From CAADGU01 sp035444285 (GTDB taxonomy: Bacteria > Chloroflexota > Anaerolineae > Promineifilales > Promineifilaceae): DNA of 64,000 nucleotides. The stretch's first letter is position 1; the number at the start of each line of letters is the position of its first letter. Positions 15,974-23,700 of this stretch are shown piece after piece. The DNA lies in contig DAOMOK010000003.1 in NCBI GenBank assembly GCA_035444285.1, positions 1-64,000 on the forward strand. Reading direction: 5' to 3'. Both the position numbers and the translations under genes were made by a program. Below the pieces are notes generated by a model that was not told the DNA's origin, did no database searches, and saw only the letters and a program-made list of their open reading frames with translations.

Positions 15974-17341
15974 ATGTCTGAGACAAACCCACCCGGCAAA
16001 ACATGGCATAACCGGCTGCTGTATAGCAGCGCCGCCGCTGATGATCGCAGCCGAATGCGCGCTGTGGCTAACAACCTCATTTTACATTTGCACCCCACCA
16101 AAGTGCCCGCCCCGGCCCTAAGATGGCGTTACACCTGGGGGCTGGGCGGCATTTCCGCCACTCTGGCTGTTGTGCTGATTATCACCGGCGTGCTGCTGAT
16201 GTTCCGTTACGACGCCAGCGTGGTGGGGGCTTATACCAGCATTCAATGGATCGAGACGCAGGTCATGTTTGGTTCACTCATCCGCGCCCTGCATCATTGG
16301 TCAGCCAATTTGCTGGTGGTTACACTCTTTTTGCATTTACTGCGTGTGTTTTATACGGCCGGTTTCAAAGACGGCCGTGCCACCAACTGGACTATCGGGA
16401 TCATTCTCTTCCTTGTGGTGCTGGCCTTCAACTTCACCGGCTACCTGCTGCCCTGGGACCAGCTTGCTTATTGGGCAATCACCGTGGGAACCAACCTGCT
16501 CAGTTACGTGCCGCTGGTAGGGCAGGCCATGAGCAACTTTTTGCTGGCCGGGCCGGTGGTGGGGCAAGGGGCGTTGCGCAACTTTTACGCTCTGCATGTG
16601 GCTGTGCTGCCGGCGTTGCTCATCTTGCTCATGTCCTACCATTTTTGGAAGGTACGGAAGGACGGTGGAATTTCGCAGCCAAAAGAGGAGATCGGAGAAA
16701 ACGGCCGTCCGCGTCCCGTCGAGCGCCTGACCACCATTCCCCATCTTATCCAGCGCGAATTTGTGGCTGCCAGCGTGCTTATTGCCGGGCTGCTGCTGTT
16801 TGCCATCCTTGTGTCCGCGCCGCTGGAAGCGTTAGCCAACCCGCACCACCCACCCAACCCGGCAAAGGCAGCCTGGTACTTCATGGGGTTGCAGGAACTG
16901 CTGCTGCATATGCACCCTCTGGCTGCCATGCTTCTGGCTGGCCTGGCGCTGCTGGGCCTTATCTCTTTACCCTGGCTGGATAAAGATGCAGCCGACATCG
17001 GCCATTATTTCCGCTCGTCTGTTGGTCGGCGCGCCGCTGCCCTGGCGGCCTTGCTCAGCCTCAGCCTCATTCCGTTGTTGGTAGTGGTGGATGAGTGGTA
17101 TCTCGATTTGCCTGCTCTTTTTGCCACCTGGCCCATCATTGTTTCTAATGGGTTGCTGCCTTTGCTGCTCAGCCTGTCAGGGCTGTTGTTGATTTATGCC
17201 TTGTTCCGCCGGGGTGGTCGGCTGACACACAGCGAGGCGCTAGTCGGCGTGTTCAGCTTCATTTTTGTCAGCCTCATCATTCTTACCATCATTGGCGTCT
17301 TCTTTCGTGGCGCCAATATGGCCCTGGTCTGGCCGTTTTGA
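15974..17341 (+). CDS. Cytochrome b subunit of a quinol:cytochrome c oxidoreductase
   Basis: 455 aa integral membrane protein carrying two b hemes. Heme ligands: His107 and His121 in HHWSANLLVVTLFLH (13 residues between) and His208 and His223 in the next pair (14 between, the b6-type spacing). The C-terminal part is fused like a b6-plus-subunit-IV protein, with 'KAAWYFMGLQELL' where the Qo-site PEWY motif would be, as in menaquinol-type bc complexes. The start at 15974 is set by GAGGAG 7 nt upstream. Followed by Rieske and cytochrome c genes; together they would form a proton-translocating bc complex. Confidence 0.92.
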   Translation: MSETNPPGKTWHNRLLYSSAAADDRSRMRAVANNLILHLHPTKVPAPALRWRYTWGLGGISATLAVVLIITGVLLMFRYDASVVGAYTSIQWIETQVMFGSLIRALHHWSANLLVVTLFLHLLRVFYTAGFKDGRATNWTIGIILFLVVLAFNFTGYLLPWDQLAYWAITVGTNLLSYVPLVGQAMSNFLLAGPVVGQGALRNFYALHVAVLPALLILLMSYHFWKVRKDGGISQPKEEIGENGRPRPVERLTTIPHLIQREFVAASVLIAGLLLFAILVSAPLEALANPHHPPNPAKAAWYFMGLQELLLHMHPLAAMLLAGLALLGLISLPWLDKDAADIGHYFRSSVGRRAAALAALLSLSLIPLLVVVDEWYLDLPALFATWPIIVSNGLLPLLLSLSGLLLIYALFRRGGRLTHSEALVGVFSFIFVSLIILTIIGVFFRGANMALVWPF

Positions 17342-17371
17342 AATTAGCCATTGGCGCGCCAATGGCTAATT
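17342..17371. repeat. Perfect 30-bp palindrome between cytochrome b and Rieske genes
   Basis: AATTAGCCATTGGCG followed directly by its exact reverse complement. It begins right after the cytochrome b stop codon and is followed by AT-rich near-repeats of CCAATT type up to about 17400. As RNA it would form a strong stem that could protect or attenuate the upstream message. Confidence 0.8.
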
Positions 17372-17421
17372 GCCCATTACCAATTATCAATTTCCAATCT
17401 TCTACCTAAGAGGTTTCGATC

Positions 17422-17907
17422 ATGACCACAGACACTCAAACTGAATCATTAACCCGACGCGATTTTCTGAAGATGGGGTTGGGCGCGCTCAGTGGCCTGG
17501 CCGTGTTAGAGGTTGCCGGCGCCAGCCTCTTTTTTATGCAGCCGCGCCACCTGGAAGGGGAGTTTGGCGCAGTGGTGAATGCTGGCCCGGTGGAGAGCTT
17601 TCCCGTTGGTTCGGTGACGGAGTTTCCCGACGGCCGTTTCTATCTTATCCATCTCAGTGACGGCTTCCTGGCCCTTTCTAACCGCTGCACTCACCTGGGC
17701 TGCGCCGTGAATTGGCAGGCTAACAGCCAGCAATTCTTTTGTCCTTGCCACGCCTCTAGCTTCGACATGCAGGGCGACGTACAAAACCCACCTGCCCCCC
17801 GGGCGCTGGATACCTTTGCCATCGAAATCATAGACGGGCAGGTTTTTGTCAACACCGGGCGCGCCCAACAGCGTGACCACTTTACGCCGGAGCAGATGGT
17901 TGATTAG
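17422..17907 (+). CDS. Rieske 2Fe-2S protein
   Basis: 161 aa. A twin-arginine type N-terminus (TRRDFLKMG at 11-19) and a hydrophobic helix 20-39 anchor it, with the cluster domain outside the membrane. Cluster ligands: Cys89 and His91 in CTHLGC, Cys107 and His110 in CPCHAS; Cys94 and Cys109 form the usual disulfide. It passes electrons from quinol at the cytochrome b Qo site to cytochrome c. AAGAGG lies a few bases upstream of the start. Encoded between cytochrome b and the triheme cytochrome c, as expected for a bc complex. Confidence 0.95.
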   Translation: MTTDTQTESLTRRDFLKMGLGALSGLAVLEVAGASLFFMQPRHLEGEFGAVVNAGPVESFPVGSVTEFPDGRFYLIHLSDGFLALSNRCTHLGCAVNWQANSQQFFCPCHASSFDMQGDVQNPPAPRALDTFAIEIIDGQVFVNTGRAQQRDHFTPEQMVD

Positions 17908-17932
17908 AACCAACCAACACCGACCAAACACC

Positions 17933-19477
17933 ATGAACAAGTATACCCTCCTCAGCTTTTTAGCCATTTTATTTATTGTTGTGGCGCTGCCTGTCTACGG
18001 TTGGTTGGAGCCACAGCGCATGGAAACAGCGCAGCAAGCCCTGCGCCAGACGTTTATTGCGGATGCGGCCGTGATGTACGTGGAGAACTGCGCCATCTGT
18101 CATGGCGCTGCCGGAGAAGGCATGGGGGCTATGCCTGCTCTGAATAGCGACGCCTTGCGCGCGGCTCCCTACGAGACGCTCTACAAAACCATTGCCCGTG
18201 GCCTTTATGGCACGGTTATGCCCGCCTGGCATCTGGATGAAGGGGGTGTTTATACTGACTACCAGATTGACGAATTGGTCGCCCTCATTCGCTATGGCAA
18301 TTGGTCGCAAGTGGGTGATATGGCCGCCGCACAGGGCCTTATCCCTCCCAGCCTGCCTGTGCCGGTTGTGGATGAAGAGATGTTGGCTCAGGTGACGGCG
18401 CTGAGCGAATCCGGCAGCCAATGGGCCGCCGGGATGCAGCTTTACGCCAACAATTGCACCATTTGTCATGGCGTGAACGGTGAGGGGAGCAGTTTGGGCG
18501 TGGCGCTGAACACAGCAGCGATTCAGGCGACCGATGCCGTCACCCTGGCCCGCATCATTAACGGGGGTGTGCCCGGCACGCTGATGGTTGGTTGGGGCAG
18601 TGTCCTCAGCCCGAACGAGGTGGATGATCTGGTTTCCTTTTTACAGAATTGGGCTGTTATCAGCGCCGAAGAGATTGCCATGACGCCGCCGGAACCGGTG
18701 CGCCTGGATTTAAACAACCCGTCCGAAGTGCTGGCATATGGGGAGCAGTTGTTTGCCACAACCTGCGCTGTCTGTCATGGGGAAAATGGCAGCGGCGGCG
18801 CCGGCCCGGCGTTAAACAGCCAGCAATTCCTGACGCAGCGCACAGATGAGCAAATCTTGCAGGCTATTATCAATGGTGGCAATCGTCCTAATTCTACGAT
18901 GCCTGCCTTTGGCGACCGGCTGACGTTGGTGGAGATAGAGGCGCTGGTAGATTTCATCCGCGCCTGGGAACCAACGGCGCCACTGGTGGAGAATCCGCGT
19001 GGCACGGCGCAGGGAGGCGGCCCGCCCTGGCTGCGCAGCGATGGCACAACAGCGCCAGGGCAAGGGCAAGGGTCAGGGCAAGGTCAGCAAGGCGGCGGGC
19101 AAGGTGGCCCACGCTGGCAGGATAGTGGTGTACCGCCTGGGCAAAGTGGGCAGACGCCCGCTGCCGGCGGGAACACGGCCGTCGGGGGGAACACGGCCGT
19201 TACCCCAGCAACCGGCCCTGCTGAGCAATATCAGGGTACCGTGAAGACTGTGAATGGGAATGCGCTGACGTTCCAGACGGCCGACGGCCGTTTGTTAGAC
19301 GCTATGCTCGGCCCACCCTGGTTTTGGCAAGCGAATGGTATCTCCCTGACTCCTGGCGACGCGGTATCCCTGGAAGGCTTTCAGGCTGAAGGCCACATGG
19401 AGTTAAACTGGCTGCACAATTTGACAACCGGTGAACGTATCAACCTGCGCACACCGACTGGTCAGCCGGTGTGGTGA
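17933..19477 (+). CDS. Triheme cytochrome c with Gly-Gln linker and C-terminal beta domain
   Basis: 514 aa. N-terminal signal-anchor (residues 5-24), then three class I cytochrome domains with CAICH (53-57), CTICH (175-179) and CAVCH (278-282) and candidate distal Met ligands at 96, 218 and 323. A linker (about 355-430) is rich in Gly, Gln and Pro, resembling the DUF2202 lipoprotein tail. The last ~85 residues form a compact domain with 'LGPPWFWQ', 'PGDAVSLEGF' and a 'LRTPTGQPVW' end; I think it is a small OB-like fold but cannot name it. It likely replaces cytochrome c1 as electron acceptor of the bc complex. The start at 17933 lacks a clear SD; a longer frame from 17846 overlaps the Rieske gene. 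Confidence 0.9.
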   Translation: MNKYTLLSFLAILFIVVALPVYGWLEPQRMETAQQALRQTFIADAAVMYVENCAICHGAAGEGMGAMPALNSDALRAAPYETLYKTIARGLYGTVMPAWHLDEGGVYTDYQIDELVALIRYGNWSQVGDMAAAQGLIPPSLPVPVVDEEMLAQVTALSESGSQWAAGMQLYANNCTICHGVNGEGSSLGVALNTAAIQATDAVTLARIINGGVPGTLMVGWGSVLSPNEVDDLVSFLQNWAVISAEEIAMTPPEPVRLDLNNPSEVLAYGEQLFATTCAVCHGENGSGGAGPALNSQQFLTQRTDEQILQAIINGGNRPNSTMPAFGDRLTLVEIEALVDFIRAWEPTAPLVENPRGTAQGGGPPWLRSDGTTAPGQGQGSGQGQQGGGQGGPRWQDSGVPPGQSGQTPAAGGNTAVGGNTAVTPATGPAEQYQGTVKTVNGNALTFQTADGRLLDAMLGPPWFWQANGISLTPGDAVSLEGFQAEGHMELNWLHNLTTGERINLRTPTGQPVW

Positions 19478-19495
19478 AGATAAGGCAGTAGTGAG

Positions 19496-19586
19496 GTAAG
19501 CGTTCAGTCCCTTTGGAGACCTGACAGGTTTTTGGCCTGCAAAACTTCAAGTTGAACAAGTAAAAACCTGTCAGGTCTGAACGGTT
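19496..19586. repeat. ~90 bp nested palindromic repeat, copy C
   Basis: Same orientation as copy A: GTAAGCGTTCAG start, GACCTGACAGGTTTTT and AAAAACCTGTCAGGTC inner arms, CTGAACGGTTAT end. It lies in the 119-bp gap between the convergent cytochrome c and cyclase genes, where it could act as a bidirectional terminator. Confidence 0.85.
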
Positions 19587-19596
19587 ATTTAGTGGG

Positions 19597-20640
19597 TTAG
19601 CGGCGCAACGGCCGTGCCTGGTAAATCTCCATTACCCCTTTGCCTTTCACCTCAATCAGGCGGGATGATTCCCCATCCACCAGTCCAGTGACCCTGTCCC
19701 AGGCTGCCTGGCTCAGGTTGACGCTGTCTGGCGTGCCATGACTCTCAATGCGTTGCGCCGTATTGACCGTATCTCCCCAAACGTCAAACAAATACTGCCG
19801 CCGCCCCAGGATGGCCCCTAACACCGGCCCCACGTGAATGCCCACCCGCACATGCCAGGGGTCAGGTAGCTGCCGCGCCAGTTCCACCATCTCCCAGCCG
19901 CATTGAATGGAGCGCAGCACCGGGTTTTCCAGGCGGTCAAACAGCCCGGCGACGGCCATAAAGGCGTCGCCATCCGTCTTGATTTTTTGCAGGCCATGTT
20001 TCAGCGCCGCGTTCTCGTAAACAGCGATCATCTCCTGTAAATTGCGCACCACATCTACCAACGGGTGTGTATCGCAGTAGGGGGTGAAGCCGACGACATC
20101 GGTGAAGAGGACGGCCACATTTTCAAACAGGCGCGGCCGTACCCGGTTGGTGCGTTTCAGTTCGTCAATGATCGCTTCGGGCAAGATAACGCGCAGTAGT
20201 TCATCGGCGCGCGCTTTTTCGCGCTCAATTTGTTGGATGTACATCTTTTCCCGGTCATGCCACTCTTTCTTTTCCAGGCTGGCGTTGAGCCGGGCGCGCA
20301 GCAGCACGGGGTCAAACGGCTTGGGCAGGAAATCTTCCGCGCCCATCTCAATGCCACGCACCACACTGGGCAGGTCGTTGGCGGCGCTGATGACGATGAC
20401 GGGGATGTCGCGGGTGTAGGGGTCAGATTTCAAATGCCCCAATACCTCAAAGCCGTCCATGATGGGCATCATAATGTCCAGCAGGATGACGTCGGGCGCT
20501 TCCGACATCACCTTGATCAGCGCTTCTTGTCCGTTGGTGGCCGAAACCGTCTCGAATTCCAGGTCTTCGAGTTCCTGTTCCAGGTAATCTACGTTGAATG
20601 GTTCGTCGTCAACGATGAGGATTTTGGGGCGTTTTTCCAT
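19597..20640 (-). CDS. Response regulator fused to class III adenylate cyclase
   Basis: 347 aa. Receiver domain 1-125 with Asp55 in LLDIMMP and Lys107 in PKPFDP; helical linker 125-165 (signalling helix); cyclase domain about 168-345. Catalytic residues are present: metal Asp181 (FTDVVGF) and Asp225 (DGDAF), transition-state Asn293 and Arg297 (TVNTAQRIES). The purine-specifying pair is Lys221 and Asp286, the combination expected for ATP, so cAMP is the predicted product. It is last in a five-gene signalling run and the only member with an enzymatic output, so phosphorylation by the upstream kinases may control second-messenger synthesis (inference). Confidence 0.92.
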   Translation of the reverse strand: MEKRPKILIVDDEPFNVDYLEQELEDLEFETVSATNGQEALIKVMSEAPDVILLDIMMPIMDGFEVLGHLKSDPYTRDIPVIVISAANDLPSVVRGIEMGAEDFLPKPFDPVLLRARLNASLEKKEWHDREKMYIQQIEREKARADELLRVILPEAIIDELKRTNRVRPRLFENVAVLFTDVVGFTPYCDTHPLVDVVRNLQEMIAVYENAALKHGLQKIKTDGDAFMAVAGLFDRLENPVLRSIQCGWEMVELARQLPDPWHVRVGIHVGPVLGAILGRRQYLFDVWGDTVNTAQRIESHGTPDSVNLSQAAWDRVTGLVDGESSRLIEVKGKGVMEIYQARPLRR

Positions 20641-20651
20641 ACGTGGTTATT

Positions 20652-20719
20652 CGTAATCCGTGATCCGTAATCGGTAATCCGTGAAAGAACGGATTACGGT
20701 TCACGGTTTACGGATTACG
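20652..20719. repeat. Palindrome of near-tandem CGTAATC units
   Basis: Left arm made of CGTAATCCGTGATCCGTAAT and more; right arm ACGGATTACGGTTCACGG and on, imperfect reverse complements around a GAAAG loop. It fills the 67-bp gap and covers the stop codon of the kinase gene ending at 20708. Confidence 0.75.
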
Positions 20720-23700
20720 ATAGGTAGCAGGTACAGTCAGCGTAAATGTCGAGCCAGCGCCGGGTGTGCTGGTGACGGCGATATGGCCGCCAAGCAGCCG
20801 CGCCAAGCTGCGGCTGAGGGCCAGGCCCAAACCAACGCCGCCGTGTTGTTGGCGAATGGCCGGGCTGACCTGTTCAAACTCTTCAAAGATGCGGGGCAGG
20901 GCATCGGTGGGAATGCCAATACCGGTATCCTGAATGGCAATGGTAAGCGTGCCACCATCTGCTGCTGCTTTAACGGTAATACGGCCGTACTCCGTAAACT
21001 TCGCTGCATTGCCCAACAAGTTTATCAGAATTTGCCGCATTTTGTCCTGGTCGGAAAAAATGACCGGCAGGTCGGGCGCAAGTTCTTTGGTGATAACCAC
21101 GTCGGGTTTGAGATGAGGCTGCACGGCCGTGATGCACAAATCCACCACTGTCTCCAGTTTAAACTGGGCAGCCTGCACATCCATGCGCCCGGCCTCAATT
21201 TTGGCAATGTCCAAAATGGTGTTGATGATGCTCAGTAGTTGTTCGGCGCTGACCAGCACCTTGTCCAGGTTATACAGTTGCCGGTCGGGTAAAGCGTCGC
21301 TGCTGCGGCGGCGCACAATACGGGTGAAACCGATGATGGCGTTGAGCGGCGTGCGTAGTTCATGGCTCATATTAGCCAGGAAGGCGCTTTTGGCTTCATT
21401 GGCCTGGTTGGCCATAGCGCGGGCCGCTTCGGCGTCCTGCGTGGCCTGAGCTAGTTCGGCCGTGCGTTGGGCCACTTTTTCTTCCAGGGCGCGGTTATAA
21501 CTCTCCATGCGGTCTACTAGCTGGGCGTTTTCCAGCGAAATGGCGGTCTGTGAAGCTAACATGGTTAAGACGGTCAGATGGTTATTGGTGAAGGCGCCGG
21601 TTGTCAGATTGTTTTCCAGGTAAAGCAGACCAGCCAGATTGCCCTGTTGCAGCAGGGGCAGGCACAACACCGACTGCGGGCGGCGGCTGCGAATGACCGG
21701 GTCTTGGGCAAACTGGCTCTGGGTGGCATTTTCTAGCAGTACGGCCGTGTGTGAGCGGGCTACATAATGAATCAGCGACAAGGGTAGGGGGAAGGGCAGG
21801 GGGATTTCGCCTTCATTGCCGTCTGCAGCGGCCCCGCCGTCTGCGGTGGCCCCGCCCCAGGCTGCCGGCTGCCAGCCATCGGCCGATGTGACCTCATGTT
21901 GCCCATTTTCGGCGGGCAGCAGCAGGCAGCCGACCTGCGCCCCGGCATTTTCAATGACAATGTTCATCAGCCGTTCCGTCAGACGGGGCAGCACAATTTC
22001 CCCGGCAAGCGTCTGCGAGGCTTTGATGACGCTGGTGAGGTCGAGAACGGCCGTGTTGCTCACGGTAGTAGCCGCCAATGTAGATGACCGCGTGGTGGCG
22101 GTGACGGTGGTCAGGTCTCCGCTCCTTTCCGGCGGCGGCGCCAGGTAGGGAAAGCGCACGGCCATTTCGGTTGTTTTGCTGACCGCGCCCCAGGCGGCGT
22201 AAGCATCATATGCTTGCCGGTAATAGAAGGGGGCCAGGCCGTCTTCCTGTGCGGCGTGAAAGTTGCCTGCCAATTCCATGGCCAATGCCGCTTCGTGCGG
22301 GTAGTGGTGGGTGATGGCCTGCTGGATAGCCTGATCATAGAGTTCAGCCGCGTCCAAATGGTTGCCCTGGACGCGGGCCAGCTCGGCGGCTACCAGGGTG
22401 TGTTTGTGGCGGATATTCATGGACGCAAAGGGGTTGAGTTTGCCCAGCTTCTTCTGATTGGCAGCTACTTGTTTAAGACCGGCTTTTTGTTCGGCCGGGG
22501 AAAAGGTGGGGAACAATGCCAACCGGATGAGCGAATCGTACAAATAAAAGAGGGGGATGGAGTTGGAGCCGGGGATACGGGCCAATAGTTCACTTGCTTC
22601 GTTGGTGTACGGCAGGGCCTCTTCCGGCTGCCCAAACAGGTAACACAACATCGCTTTTTGAATAGCGAAGGCGCAGAGGGCGCTGCGGTCATTGGCGGCG
22701 CGGTAAGCGGGTACGGTGATCGTTTCGTCGAAATAGTCCCCTTGCAGCAGGTAAGGAGCGGGCGCGGATTGGGAGAGGTTGACGGCCGTTTGCACATAAA
22801 AATTATGCACGTAATGAATCTTCTCTTTTTTGTAGTAGGCCATCACCTCACTGTATTGGATCATTTCAGGGACGAGTTGAGACAGGTTTTCACCCACATG
22901 CAGGGCGTGTTTGCTGTAGCCGTAAGCGCAGTAGCTGGCAAATTCGGGATCGCCCGCCGCCAGGGCTGCCTGGTATGCCTCTTGCAAGGCAGGCAGCGTG
23001 TCTCGCAAATGCTCTTTCCAGTGGCGCACAAAGACGTTAAAGACCATGTGCGTGGAGCCGGTCATATCGGCGGCCTGCAAATGATTCAGCAATTTGATCG
23101 CCATCTGGCAGTAAGCGTAGCCGCCATCATAATCGCGCAAGACACTGACCAGGATGAGGCCGTAGGTGGCGTAGGCGCGGCAGGAAAAAGGGGTATTGCC
23201 ATATTGCACGTAACGCTGTGTCAGGTGCAGCACAATCAGGGCAAACAGTTCGGTAGAGACAAAATAGGCGGTAACGCCGGCCCGCGCCAGGATGCTGGTG
23301 ATGGCAAGCTGTTCGGAATTGGTCATGGGCGGCAGGCGCAGCAGGTCATCGGGTGTTTTACCGCGCAGCAGCCTTTTGGTTTGCAGCAGGGCGGGCAGCA
23401 GGTGGCGGCGGGTAGGATGGCGGGGCAGCTTGAGGCCAAATTGTTGTAAGACGGCTACGGCCGTGTCCAGTGCCTCTTCTAGCTGATTCTGGTGTGTTTG
23501 TGCCTGGATGATGGTCTCGTACACCGGTGTTTTGTCCAGCAGGGTACGGCCGTGCCGGATGACTGCTGCCGTCCACTGCGCCATCTGTGCATACTGCCCG
23601 CTGAGATTGGCGGCAGTGGCGGCCTGGGTGTGCAGCGCCAGCGCCAGATCGTAGCGCCGTTCCCAGGCTGTGTCTCCCTCCAGCAGGCCGATACCTGTGC

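Noticed and set aside
20681..21238. Plus-strand frame opposite the kinase gene
   Set aside because: Shadow of the HATPase domain on the other strand; no motif or SD.
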